From contig CASBPS010000110.1 in the NCBI GenBank assembly GCA_949126835.1, forward strand, positions 204,001 to 268,000: DNA of 64,000 nt. Reading direction: 5' to 3'. Source of the DNA: Anisus vortex. Its lineage: Eukaryota; Mollusca; Gastropoda; Planorbidae. Numbering within the stretch: the stretch's first letter is position 1; every line of letters starts with the position of its first letter. The notes below the pieces were generated by a model. That model made no database searches and was not told the origin of the DNA. It saw only the letters and a list, made by a program, of their open reading frames with translations. The position numbers and the translations under genes were made by a program. Of this stretch, positions 13,301 to 28,300 are shown one piece after another.

Positions 13301-16300
13301 ATTCATTTTTCAATCATTTACATATAAAATGTGAGCAATAATGAAAAAATGTATTGAAAAAAATATTTTCATATTTAACATGCTGACAAAACTATTTCTA
13401 GCAATATGTGAAGAAGGCATGTATGCTTTGAAAGAGAAATGTGTGGCTTGTGATGAAGGAAAAACCACTTTAGCCAAAGGTGCCAATTCACACCATTACT
13501 GTATAGGTAAGTGAAAGAGGTCCCTACTATTTTGTGTTTCAGCTGGTTTAAATAGAGCATATAAGGATAGCTTGTTGGTACTGATTTATCATTTGATGAA
13601 TTGATACATTTATATAACATATTGTCATTTGGATGTCTAGAAAAATGCAAGCCTGGTTACTACATGACTCTTGACAAACTGACCTGTGAGCCTTGTCCAC
13701 AAGATATGTATTGGAGCTATGCAGACAATTCATGCCATGTCTGTCCATACACTTCATTCAACTCTACCTCTTGCCTAGAAGGAGATTGTAAGTAACTTGA
13801 ATTATGCACCGGATTCTTATTGACATGTAAATAAAGTTCATTGATGATAGGTGGGTATTTTATTAACACTTTGTGAGTGTTCTCTTCCAGGGAGGACCGT
13901 CAGCAATCCACTGGTCAACATTGAAATGAATCTCACCATATTGACACCAAAATGTCTGAAAGATGATCCCCAATACTTCAATAACATAGATGAAAGAGAA
14001 CTAGTTCGGCTCATGGCCACACAAAGCTATGCATATTCTAGGTAATGCATTACTGATTGTAAAGAAATGTAAATGTTTTACACAATTCTGCTTACTCCTA
14101 ACCCATAAAAAAGAAAGACATTAGAAATGTGTTGTTTTTTTTCTGTTGTTTGTTGTACTGGTGTAATAATGTCATATCTACATCTTTCAGTCGATTTTGT
14201 TCACCATATGTCGGCTGTGACAATGTACTTGTAAGTTATGCTGATAACGCCATCTGTGTGCCTGATTCATCCTGCACTGCTAATGAGACATGCAAATTAT
14301 TCCATACTGGTGTTCACTTGGGCGTCTACCATATTGGGTAAGATGATATTCTAAGCATTGTTTTAAAATTGATTAAGCACAATGAAAGCCAAAAGTGACT
14401 TGCCCCCCATGTGCACTCAAAGGAATCTTCTCGGACAATGCAAATACAATAGTTTTTTTTTCTCACTTTAGGAGCTATTTAACCTCAGCCAGCCAGTATA
14501 ATGGTCATGATCAAAGCTCAGTAGACATGCTGATGAGAAATCTCTACGATACTTCACAATTATATCTTTGGATTCCAGCTATGGTATTTAAACATTTGAG
14601 AGCTTTTACTTCATATAAGTACTTTTGGTACACTTGGACCATTTTCTTTATGTTCATTTATCTCTTTACTCATGATTGTATTCTTGTAAAACCTTTCATT
14701 TAACCAACTGTTTTCAATTACCAACAGAACTACGCAGCCATTAGACTGGAGCAGCCTTTCAAAATCAAAGTATCTACCATAGGTAAGCTATTTTACATCC
14801 CCTACCTTTATCCAAGAAAAAAACTAGCTGTAGAGTGGAAATTTGTTAAGACTAGAAAAAAAACTGTGTTACCTGTTAATGTACATAACGGTGTTATAAT
14901 GTCTTACTCAGATGATGCCACTAAACAAATGCTCTATATCAGACATACCATATGGTATTACAATGATCCATACAGGATACTAGAGGTAAAAGAAAAAAAA
15001 GTTCTCACATTTTTTTATTTTTAAATTATTTGTTTAATCAAAGAATTGTTTTTAGTTACAAGCTTTTATTAAATCTCTATCATTTCTTAGGTTTTGAACA
15101 CAATTTTCAAAAGTTTACCAGAGTTCATTAGAGCCTACCTAGTCGGTAACTATGGGTAAGTGTGGAAACCATCTTTTTTATTGAAAGAATGCAATGTGGC
15201 TTTATTTATATTTGTAAAAAATAAAATTACATATTCATCGCCCTCTTTCAAACAGGAATAATTGCAATATTAATGGATGCTTCTATACATCGGAGTATGA
15301 AATTTGGCTTCATAAAGACATTGATGACGCCCTACTGAGAAAAATTGCAGAAACAATGGTTTTGTCTCATGAAAATCTTCAAGGCAATCTCACGGGACCA
15401 TTGTCTTTGTTCAAGACACAGACAGAAAGAGCCGAAGGAATTCAAGGTGAGAACATGTTGAGTTACTCATTATTTGCACAACTCAATCAGCCATGGACAA
15501 AAAAGTCTTCCATGCATATTATTCCTGAATAGATCCTGTGTAGACTATTATAGTAGAAGCATTCGCAATAAGTTTAACATTTTGAAATGTTCATGACAAC
15601 AGTGAGCTATTATTTATAATTGTTGTTTTTCTTCAACATGCAGCAATCAACTGGAAAGAATTGATCAACAGTCTTTCAGTTGCTCAATTCTTCTGCAGTG
15701 GAGGAAATTTCATCATCTCTGACAATGGCAATATGAATTATGATTGTGTTGAAGGTAAGGTAGAAACTATCTCTAAACTTTATTACTGGTGCACTCTTTG
15801 TAAGAGATATACAGATAATAAAATAATTGTCTCTTTTGTTTTGTTGCAACAACAGCATGTGGCAATTGGACATGGGGAGAAAACTGCACAGAAAAATGCA
15901 ACTGTACCCAAAACAACACAGTGGTTTGTGAAAAAAATCAAGGCACATGCAGGTGTACATCTGACTTTGAAGGTGCATCATGTGAGAAAATCTTAGATCG
16001 ATGCTCTCTATACGCTCCTTGTGACCAGCATTCAGATTGTGTGAACAGAGTTGGTTATTACGAGTGTCGCTGTCATGAAGGCTTTAAACACAATCCTAAC
16101 AACCCCAACATTTGTGAAGGTATAGTTTTTCTCTTTAATATATCCTGTGGTTTAAATTTCATTTAGGATGTGCCATGAGTCTAATCACTATTTTCTCTTT
16201 ATAGCATGCAGTGGCTTGACCTTTGGATCTGATTGTAACTCTACATGTAACTGCCACCCAGAAAATACAGAAAGCTGTGACAGCATTACAGGAAATTGTA

Positions 16301-19300
16301 CCTGTAAGCCAGGATTTTACACTGCCTCTTGTGAACGGGACATCGATGAATGCAATCAAACTTCTAGCCCTTGTGCTGAAAACTTGAAATGTTACAACAC
16401 TTATGGAAGTTTTCTTTGTAAGTATTTGTGAAAAGTGTGTCATATTATTTACTTATCAGCAAGTGGCGTAAACATATTTGATTTTGTAGAATTTTAAGGT
16501 AGCTGAAGTTATCTTTCAAAAGATATATTTTTCTGTTCTATTGATTGGGCCATCACTGAATTGTGTGTGAGGCTTTAGCTTATCAGTCAAGTTTCTATCT
16601 TTGTTAAATATATTTCTGAGATTTTAAATTTGTCTTGTGTTGATCTGATATGTTTTGTTTATTTTTCTATTTCGCAGGCATTGAAAAGTTTGGTGAGTTG
16701 CATTGAATGTTTGTCTAGTAACATGAAATACATTAAAGCTATCTCGTACAGAGTTAAACTGTAGAGCCTTTGCTAATTAAATTATTTGCTTTATGGCTTT
16801 TAGTAGACAAATTCATTTTTTTAAAATCTGTTACAGTATACATCAGAGTTACTTTAGCTCAATCACCTCCAATGGTCTACACCGATGAGATTGTCTCTCA
16901 GTTTCAACAGAGTTTACAGTCTTGGCTGGATCAGTATTATTATACAACCTTTAGAACAATTGTAACACCCTATAGCACTCAATATAGGTACAAGTTATTT
17001 GATGATAAAGTAGTATTTTTAGAAGTATATATAGTTTCTTAGGTAAATCAATCTCGATCATGTTGGGCCAACTTTTTCACAATATGTCTCTAAAATCTGT
17101 TCATCCACAGCACACTGACCACAGACATCTTGTATAATGTCATCACTGTGTACGGCAGCCAATCTATTGACTCTTACATGATGTATTTCATTTACAACCG
17201 TTTCATTACTGCCTCCCCAACAATAACAGTCAATGGAACTGACTTTGACATACTGTCCTTTAAAGTTTATGAGACTCAGGAGGAAGCTCGGCTAGACTTG
17301 AATCCTAAAAGTATGTTTTTGGGACAAAATTAAACTAATCTTATTTTAGAACAAATGAACCGAACATGGTTGTTTAATGTTAGAAAGAACACTGATAACT
17401 TTTCCTTTTCTCCATTACAATCCACAGTATACAAAATGTGCCAGTCTTATGGAATATGTCCATCCAACAGCACATGTCTTAACTCTGAGTCTGTACCTGT
17501 TTGTCAAGGTATCTAGCTCCTACTGAATTTTAATTTAAAGAAAAGGATAGACCTAAGCAAAAAATCATTAACTGTTTAGGGATTTGTTAGCGTATTTTTT
17601 TTTATTCTCAAGGTATATTTTTTTTAGACATTATGCTACTCAAACGTATAGATTCATTTTTCAATCATTTACATATAAAATGTGAGCAATAATGAAAAAA
17701 TGTATTGAAAAAAATATTTTCATATTTAACATGCTGACAAAACTATTTCTAGCAATATGTGAAGAAGGCATGTATGCTTTGAAAGAGAAATGTGTGGCTT
17801 GTGATGAAGGAAAAACCACTTTAGCCAAAGGTGCCAATTCACACCATTACTGTATAGGTAAGTGAAAGAGGTCCCTACTATTTTGTGTTTCAGCTGGTTT
17901 AAATAGAGCATATAAGGATAGCTTGTTGGTACTGATTTATCATTTGATGAATTGATACATTTATATAACATATTGTCATTTGGATGTCTAGAAAAATGCA
18001 AGCCTGGTTACTACATGACTCTTGACAAACTGACCTGTGAGCCTTGTCCACAAGATATGTATTGGAGCTATGCAGACAATTCATGCCATGTCTGTCCATA
18101 CACTTCATTCAACTCTACCTCTTGCCTAGAAGGAGATTGTAAGTAACTTGAATTATGCACCGGATTCTTATTGACATGTAAATAAAGTTCATTGATGACA
18201 GGTGGGTATTTTATTAACACTTTGTGAGTGTTCTCTTCCAGGGAGGACCGTCAGCAATCCACTGGTCAACATTGAAATGAATCTCACCATATTGACACCA
18301 AAATGTCTGAAAGATGATCCCCAATACTTCAATAACATAGATGAAAGAGAACTAGTTCGGCTCATGGCCACACAAAGCTATGCATATTCTAGGTAATGCA
18401 TTACTGATTGTAAAGAAATGTAAATGTTTTACACAATTCTGCTTACTCCTAACCCATAAAAAAGAAAGACATTAGAAATGTGTTGTTTTTTTTCTGTTGT
18501 TTGTTGTACTGGTGTAATAATGTCATATCTACATCTTTCAGTCGATTTTGTTCACCATATGTCGGCTGTGACAATGTACTTGTAAGTTATGCTGATAACG
18601 CCATCTGTGTGCCTGATTCATCCTGCACTGCTAATGAGACATGCAAATTATTCCATACTGGTGTTCACTTGGGCGTCTACCATATTGGGTAAGATGATAT
18701 TCTAAGCATTGTTTTAAAATTGATTAAGCACAATGAAAGCCAAAAGTGACTTGCCCCCCATGTGCACTCAAAGGAATCTTCTCGGACAATGCAAATACAA
18801 TAGTTTTTTTTTCTCACTTTAGGAGCTATTTAACCTCAGCCAGCCAGTATAATGGTCATGATCAAAGCTCAGTAGACATGCTGATGAGAAATCTCTACGA
18901 TACTTCACAATTATATCTTTGGATTCCAGCTATGGTATTTAAACATTTGAGAGCTTTTACTTCATATAAGTACTTTTGGTACACTTGGACCATTTTCTTT
19001 ATGTTCATTTATCTCTTTACTCATGATTGTATTCTTGTAAAACCTTTCATTTAACCAACTGTTTTCAATTACCAACAGAACTACGCAGCCATTAGACTGG
19101 AGCAGCCTTTCAAAATCAAAGTATCTACCATAGGTAAGCTATTTTACATCCCCTACCTTTATCCAAGAAAAAAACTAGCTGTAGAGTGGAAATTTGTTAA
19201 GACTAGAAAAAAAACTGTGTTACCTGTTAATGTACATAACGGTGTTATAATGTCTTACTCAGATGATGCCACTAAACAAATGCTCTATATCAGACATACC

Positions 19301-22300
19301 ATATGGTATTACAATGATCCATACAGGATACTAGAGGTAAAAGAAAAAAAAGTTCTCACATTTTTTTATTTTTAAATTATTTGTTTAATCAAAGAATTGT
19401 TTTTAGTTACAAGCTTTTATTAAATCTCTATCATTTCTTAGGTTTTGAACACAATTTTCAAAAGTTTACCAGAGTTCATTAGAGCCTACCTAGTCGGTAA
19501 CTATGGGTAAGTGTGGAAACCATCTTTTTTATTGAAAGAATGCAATGTGGCTTTATTTATATTTGTAAAAAATAAAATTACATATTCATCGCCCTCTTTC
19601 AAACAGGAATAATTGCAATATTAATGGATGCTTCTATACATCGGAGTATGAAATTTGGCTTCATAAAGACATTGATGACGCCCTACTGAGAAAAATTGCA
19701 GAAACAATGGTTTTGTCTCATGAAAATCTTCAAGGCAATCTCACGGGACCATTGTCTTTGTTCAAGACACAGACAGAAAGAGCCGAAGGAATTCAAGGTG
19801 AGAACATGTTGAGTTACTCATTATTTGCACAACTCAATCAGCCATGGACAAAAAAGTCTTCCATGCATATTATTCCTGAATAGATCCTGTGTAGACTATT
19901 ATAGTAGAAGCATTCGCAATAAGTTTAACATTTTGAAATGTTCATGACAACAGTGAGCTATTATTTATAATTGTTGTTTTTCTTCAACATGCAGCAATCA
20001 ACTGGAAAGAATTGATCAACAGTCTTTCAGTTGCTCAATTCTTCTGCAGTGGAGGAAATTTCATCATCTCTGACAATGGCAATATGAATTATGATTGTGT
20101 TGAAGGTAAGGTAGAAACTATCTCTAAACTTTATTACTGGTGCACTCTTTGTAAGAGATATACAGATAATAAAATAATTGTCTCTTTTGTTTTGTTGCAA
20201 CAACAGCATGTGGCAATTGGACATGGGGAGAAAACTGCACAGAAAAATGCAACTGTACCCAAAACAACACAGTGGTTTGTGAAAAAAATCAAGGCACATG
20301 CAGGTGTACATCTGACTTTGAAGGTGCATCATGTGAGAAAATCTTAGATCGATGCTCTCTATACGCTCCTTGTGACCAGCATTCAGATTGTGTGAACAGA
20401 GTTGGTTATTACGAGTGTCGCTGTCATGAAGGCTTTAAACACAATCCTAACAACCCCAACATTTGTGAAGGTATAGTTTTTCTCTTTAATATATCCTGTG
20501 GTTTAAATTTCATTTAGGATGTGCCATGAGTCTAATCACTATTTTCTCTTTATAGCATGCAGTGGCTTGACCTTTGGATCTGATTGTAACTCTACATGTA
20601 ACTGCCACCCAGAAAATACAGAAAGCTGTGACAGCATTACAGGAAATTGTACCTGTAAGCCAGGATTTTACACTGCCTCTTGTGAACGGGACATCGATGA
20701 ATGCAATCAAACTTCTAGCCCTTGTGCTGAAAACTTGAAATGTTACAACACTTATGGAAGTTTTCTTTGTAAGTATTTGTGAAAAGTGTGTCATATTATT
20801 TACTTATCAGCAAGTGGCGTAAACATATTTGATTTTGTAGAATTTTAAGGTAGCTGAAGTTATCTTTCAAAAGATATATTTTTCTGTTCTATTGATTGGG
20901 CCATCACTGAATTGTGTGTGAGGCTTTAGCTTATCAGTCAAGTTTCTATCTTTGTTAAATATATTTCTGAACCTAATAGTTTTGAGATTTTAAATTTGTC
21001 TTGTGTTGATCTGATATGTTTTGTTTATTTTTCTATTTCGCAGGCATTGAAAAGTTTGGTGAGTTGCATTGAATGTTTGTCTAGTAACATGAAATACATT
21101 AAAGCTATCTCGTACAGAGTTAAACTGTAGAGCCTTTGCTAATTAAATTATTTGCTTTATGGCTTTTAGTAGACAAATTCATTTTTTTAAAATCTGTTAC
21201 AGTATACATCAGAGTTACTTTAGCTCAATCACCTCCAATGGTCTACACCGATGAGATTGTCTCTCAGTTTCAACAGAGTTTACAGTCTTGGCTGGATCAG
21301 TATTATTATACAACCTTTAGAACAATTGTAACACCCTATAGCACTCAATATAGGTACAAGTTATTTGATGATAAAGTAGTATTTTTAGAAGTATATATAG
21401 TTTCTTAGGTAAATCAATCTCGATCATGTTGGGCCAACTTTTTCACAATATGTCTCTAAAATCTGTTCATCCACAGCACACTGACCACAGACATCTTGTA
21501 TAATGTCATCACTGTGTACGGCAGCCAATCTATTGACTCTTACATGATGTATTTCATTTACAACCGTTTCATTACTGCCTCCCCAACAATAACAGTCAAT
21601 GGAACTGACTTTGACATACTGTCCTTTAAAGTTTATGAGACTCAGGAGGAAGCTCGGCTAGACTTGAATCCTAAAAGTATGTTTTTGGGACAAAATTAAA
21701 CTAATCTTATTTTAGAACAAATGAACCGAACATGGTTGTTTAATGTTAGAAAGAACACTGATAACTTTTCCTTTTCTCCATTACAATCCACAGTATACAA
21801 AATGTGCCAGTCTTATGGAATATGTCCATCCAACAGCACATGTCTTAACTCTGAGTCTGTACCTGTTTGTCAAGGTATCTAGCTCCTACTGAATTTTAAT
21901 TTAAAGAAAAGGATAGACCTAAGCAAAAAATCATTAACTGTTTAGGGATTTGTTAGCGTATTTTTTTTTATTCTCAAGGTATATTTTTTTTAGACATTAT
22001 GCTACTCAAACGTATAGATTCATTTTTCAATCATTTACATATAAAATGTGAGCAATAATGAAAAAATGTATTGAAAAAAATATTTTCATATTTAACATGC
22101 TGACAAAACTATTTCTAGCAATATGTGAAGAAGGCATGTATGCTTTGAAAGAGAAATGTGTGGCTTGTGATGAAGGAAAAACCACTTTAGCCAAAGGTGC
22201 CAATTCACACCATTACTGTATAGGTAAGTGAAAGAGGTCCCTACTATTTTGTGTTTCAGCTGGTTTAAATAGAGCATATAAGGATAGCTTGTTGGTACTG

Positions 22301-25300
22301 ATTTATCATTTGATGAATTGATACATTTATATAACATATTGTCATTTGGATGTCTAGAAAAATGCAAGCCTGGTTACTACATGACTCTTGACAAACTGAC
22401 CTGTGAGCCTTGTCCACAAGATATGTATTGGAGCTATGCAGACAATTCATGCCATGTCTGTCCATACACTTCATTCAACTCTACCTCTTGCCTAGAAGGA
22501 GATTGTAAGTAACTTGAATTATGCACCGGATTCTTATTGACATGTAAATAAAGTTCATTGATGATAGGTGGGTATTTTATTAACACTTTGTGAGTGTTCT
22601 CTTCCAGGGAGGACCGTCAGCAATCCACTGGTCAACATTGAAATGAATCTCACCATATTGACACCAAAATGTCTGAAAGATGATCCCCAATACTTCAATA
22701 ACATAGATGAAAGAGAACTAGTTCGGCTCATGGCCACACAAAGCTATGCATATTCTAGGTAATGCATTACTGATTGTAAAGAAATGTAAATGTTTTACAC
22801 AATTCTGCTTACTCCTAACCCATAAAAAAGAAAGACATTAGAAATGTGTTGTTTTTTTTCTGTTGTTTGTTGTACTGGTGTAATAATGTCATATCTACAT
22901 CTTTCAGTCGATTTTGTTCACCATATGTCGGCTGTGACAATGTACTTGTAAGTTATGCTGATAACGCCATCTGTGTGCCTGATTCATCCTGCACTGCTAA
23001 TGAGACATGCAAATTATTCCATACTGGTGTTCACTTGGGCGTCTACCATATTGGGTAAGATGATATTCTAAGCATTGTTTTAAAATTGATTAAGCACAAT
23101 GAAAGCCAAAAGTGACTTGCCCCCCATGTGCACTCAAAGGAATCTTCTCGGACAATGCAAATACATTAGTTTTTTTTCTCACTTTAGGAGCTATTTAACC
23201 TCAGCCAGCCAGTATAATGGTCATGATCAAAGCTCAGTAGACATGCTGATGAGAAATCTCTACGATACTTCACAATTATATCTTTGGATTCCAGCTATGG
23301 TATTTAAACATTTGAGAGCTTTTACTTCATATAAGTACTTTTGGTACACTTGGACCATTTTCTTTATGTTCATTTATCTCTTTACTCATGATTGTATTCT
23401 TGTAAAACCTTTCATTTAACCAACTGTTTTCAATTACCAACAGAACTACGCAGCCATTAGACTGGAGCAGCCTTTCAAAATCAAAGTATCTACCATAGGT
23501 AAGCTTTTTTACATCCCCTACCTTTATCCAAGAAAAAAACTAGCTGTAGAGTGGAAATTTGTTAAGACTAGAAAAAAAACTGTGTTACCTGTTAATGTAC
23601 ATAACGGTGTTATAATGTCTTACTCAGATGATGCCACTAAACAAATGCTCTATATCAGACATACCATATGGTATTACAATGATCCATACAGGATACTAGA
23701 GGTAAAAGAAAAAAAAGTTCTCACTTTTTTTTTATTTTTAAATTATTTGTTTAATCAAAGAATTGTTTTTAGTTACAAGCTTTCATTAAATCTCTATCAT
23801 TTCTTAGGTTTTGAACACAATTTTCAAAAGTTTACCAGAGTTCATTAGAGCCTACCTAGTCGGTAACTATGGGTAAGTGTGGAAACCATCTTTTTTATTG
23901 AAAGAATGCAATGTGGCTTTATTTATATTTGTAAAAAAAAAAATTACATATTCATCGCCCTCTTTCAAACAGGAATAATTGCAATATTAATGGATGCTTC
24001 TATACATCGGAGTATGAAATTTGGCTTCGTAAAGACATTGATGACGCCCTACTGAGAAAAATTGCAGAAACAATGGTTTTGTCTCATGAAAATCTTCAAG
24101 GCAATCTCACGGGACCATTGTCTTTGTTCAAGACACAGACAGAAAGAGCCGAAGGAATTCAAGGTGAGAACATGTTGAGTTACTCATTATTTGCACAACT
24201 CAATCAGCCATGGACAAAAAAGTCTTCCATGCATATTATTCCTGAATAGATCCTGTGTAGACTATTATAGTAGAAGCATTCGCAATAAGTTTAACATTTT
24301 GAAATGTTCATGACAACAGTGAGCTATTATTTATAATTGTTGTTTTTCTTCAACATGCAGCAATCAACTGGAAAGAATTGATCAACAGTCTTTCAGTTGC
24401 TCAATTCTTCTGCAGTGGAGGAAATTTCATCATCTCTGACAATGGCAATATGAATTATTATTGTGTTGAAGGTAAGGTAGAAACTATCTCTAAACTTTAT
24501 TACTGGTGCACTCTTTGTAAGAGATATACAGATAATAAAATAATTGTCTCTTTTGTTTTGTTGCAACAACAGCATGTGGCAATTGGACATGGGGAGAAAA
24601 CTGCACAGAAAAATGCAACTGTACCCAAAACAACACAGTGGTTTGTGAAAAAAATCAAGGCACATGCAGGTGTACATCTGACTTTGAAGGTGCATCATGT
24701 GAGAAAATCTTAGATCGATGCTCTCTATACGCTCCTTGTGACCAGCATTCAGATTGTGTGAACAGAGTTGGTTATTACGAGTGTCGCTGTCATGAAGGCT
24801 TTAAACACAATCCTAACAACCCCAACATTTGTGAAGGTATAGTTTTTCTCTTTAATATATCCTGTGGTTTAAATTTCATTTAGGATGTGCCATGAGTCTA
24901 ATCACTATTTTCTCTTTATAGCATGCAGTGGCTTGACCTTTGGATCTGATTGTAACTCTACATGTAACTGCCACCCAGAAAATACAGAAAGCTGTGACAG
25001 CATTACAGGAAATTGTACCTGTAAGCCAGGATTTTACACTGCCTCTTGTGAACGGGACATCGATGAATGCAATCAAACTTCTAGCCCTTGTGCTGAAAAC
25101 TTGAAATGTTACAACACTTATGGAAGTTTTCTTTGTAAGTATTTGTGAAAAGTGTGTCATATTATTTACTTATCAGCAAGTGGCGTAAACATATTTGATT
25201 TTGTAGAATTTTAAGGTAGCTGAAGTTATCTTTCAAAAGATATATTTTTCTGTTCTATTGATTGGGCCATCACTGAATTGTGTGTGAGGCTTTAGCTTAT

Positions 25301-28300
25301 CAGTCAAGTTTCTATCTTTGTTAAATATATTTCTGAACCTAATAGTTTTGAGTTTTTAAATTTGTCTTGTGTTGATCTGATATGTTTTGTTTATTTTTCT
25401 ATTTCGCAGGCATTGAAAAGTTTGGTGAGTTGCATTGAATGTTTGTCTAGTAACATGAAATACATTAAAGCTATCTCGTACAGAGTTAAACTGTAGAGCC
25501 TTTGCTAATTAAATTATTTGCTTTATGGCTTTTAGTAGACCAATTCATTTTTTTAAAATCTGTTACAGTATACATCAGAGTTACTTTAGCTCAATCACCT
25601 CCAATGGTCTACACCGATGAGATTGTCTCTCAGTTTCAACAGAGTTTACAGTCTTGGCTGGATCAGTATTATTATACAACCTTTAGAACAATTGTAACAC
25701 CCTATAGCACTCAATATAGGTACAAGTTATTTGATGATAAAGTAGTATTTTTAGAAGTATATATAGTTTCTTAGGTAAATCAATCTCGATCATGTTGGGC
25801 CAACTTTTTCACAATATGTCTCTAAAATCTGTTCATCCACAGCACACTGACCACAGACATCTTGTATAATGTCATCACTGTGTACGGCAGCCAATCTATT
25901 GACTCTTACATGATGTATTTCATTTACAACCGTTTCATTACTGCCTCCCCAACAATAACAGTCAATGGAACTGACTTTGACATACTGTCCTTTAAAGTTT
26001 ATGAGACTCAGGAGGAAGCTCGGCTAGACTTGAATCCTAAAAGTATGTTTTTGGGACAAAATTAAACTAATCTTATTTTAGAACAAATGAACCGAACATG
26101 GTTGTTTAATGTTAGAAAGAACACTGATAACTTTTCCTTTTCTCCATTACAATCCACAGTATACAAAATGTGCCAGTCTTATGGAATATGTCCATCCAAC
26201 AGCACATGTCTTAACTCTGAGTCTGTACCTGTTTGTCAAGGTATCTAGCTCCTACTGAATTTTAATTTAAAGAAAAGGATAGACCTAAGCAAAAAATCAT
26301 TAACTGTTTAGGGATTTGTTAGCGTATTTTTTTTTATTCTCAAGGTATATTTTTTTTAGACATTATGCTACTCAAACGTATAGATTCATTTTTCAATCAT
26401 TTACATATAAAATGTGAGCAATAATGAAAAAATGTATTGAAAAAAATATTTTCATATTTAACATGCTGACAAAACTATTTCTAGCAATATGTGAAGAAGG
26501 CATGTATGCTTTGAAAGAGAAATGTGTGGCTTGTGATGAAGGAAAAACCACTTTAGCCAAAGGTGCCAATTCACACCATTACTGTATAGGTAAGTGAAAG
26601 AGGTCCCTACTATTTTGTGTTTCAGCTGGTTTAAATAGAGCATATAAGGATAGCTTGTTGGTACTGATTTATCATTTGATGAATTGATACATTTATATAA
26701 CATATTGTCATTTGGATGTCTAGAAAAATGCAAGCCTGGTTACTACATGACTCTTGACAAACTGACCTGTGAGCCTTGTCCACAAGATATGTATTGGAGC
26801 TATGCAGACAATTCATGCCATGTCTGTCCATACACTTCATTCAACTCTACCTCTTGCCTAGAAGGAGATTGTAAGTAACTTGAATTATGCACCGGATTCT
26901 TATTGACATGTAAATAAAGTTCATTGATGATAGGTGGGTATTTTATTAACACTTTGTGAGTGTTCTCTTCCAGGGAGGACCGTCAGCAATCCACTGGTCA
27001 ACATTGAAATGAATCTCACCATATTGACACCAAAATGTCTGAAAGATGATCCCCAATACTTCAATAACATAGATGAAAGAGAACTAGTTCGGCTCATGGC
27101 CACACAAAGCTATGCATATTCTAGGTAATGCATTACTGATTGTAAAGAAATGTAAATGTTTTACACAATTCTGCTTACTCCTAACCCATAAAAAAGAAAG
27201 ACATTAGAAATGTGTTGTTTTTTTTCTGTTGTTTGTTGTACTGGTGTAATAATGTCATATCTACATCTTTCAGTCGATTTTGTTCACCATATGTCGGCTG
27301 TGACAATGTACTTGTAAGTTATGCTGATAACGCCATCTGTGTGCCTGATTCATCCTGCACTGCTAATGAGACATGCAAATTATTCCATACTGGTGTTCAC
27401 TTGGGCGTCTACCATATTGGGTAAGATGATATTCTAAGCATTGTTTTAAAATTGATTAAGCACAATGAAAGCCAAAAGTGACTTGCCCCCCATGTGCACT
27501 CAAAGGAATCTTCTCGGACAATGCAAATACATTAGTTTTTTTTCTCACTTTAGGAGCTATTTAACCTCAGCCAGCCAGTATAATGGTCATGATCAAAGCT
27601 CAGTAGACATGCTGATGAGAAATCTCTACGATACTTCACAATTATATCTTTGGATTCCAGCTATGGTATTTAAACATTTGAGAGCTTTTACTTCATATAA
27701 GTACTTTTGGTACACTTGGACCATTTTCTTTATGTTCATTTATCTCTTTACTCATGATTGTATTCTTGTAAAACCTTTCATTTAACCAACTGTTTTCAAT
27801 TACCAACAGAACTACGCAGCCATTAGACTGGAGCAGCCTTTCAAAATCAAAGTATCTACCATAGGTAAGCTATTTTACATCCCCTACCTTTATCCAAGAA
27901 AAAAACTAGCTGTAGAGTGGAAATTTGTTAAGACTAGAAAAAAAACTGTGTTACCTGTTAATGTACATAACGGTGTTATAATGTCTTACTCAGATGATGC
28001 CACTAAACAAATGCTCTATATCAGACATACCATATGGTATTACAATGATCCATACAGGATACTAGAGGTAAAAGAAAAAAAAGTTCTCACATTTTTTTAT
28101 TTTTAAATTATTTGTTTAATCAAAGAATTGTTTTTAGTTACAAGCTTTCATTAAATCTCTATCATTTCTTAGGTTTTGAACACAATTTTCAAAAGTTTAC
28201 CAGAGTTCATTAGAGCCTACCTAGTCGGTAACTATGGGTAAGTGTGGAAACCATCTTTTTTATTGAAAGAATGCAATGTGGCTTTATTTATATTTGTAAA

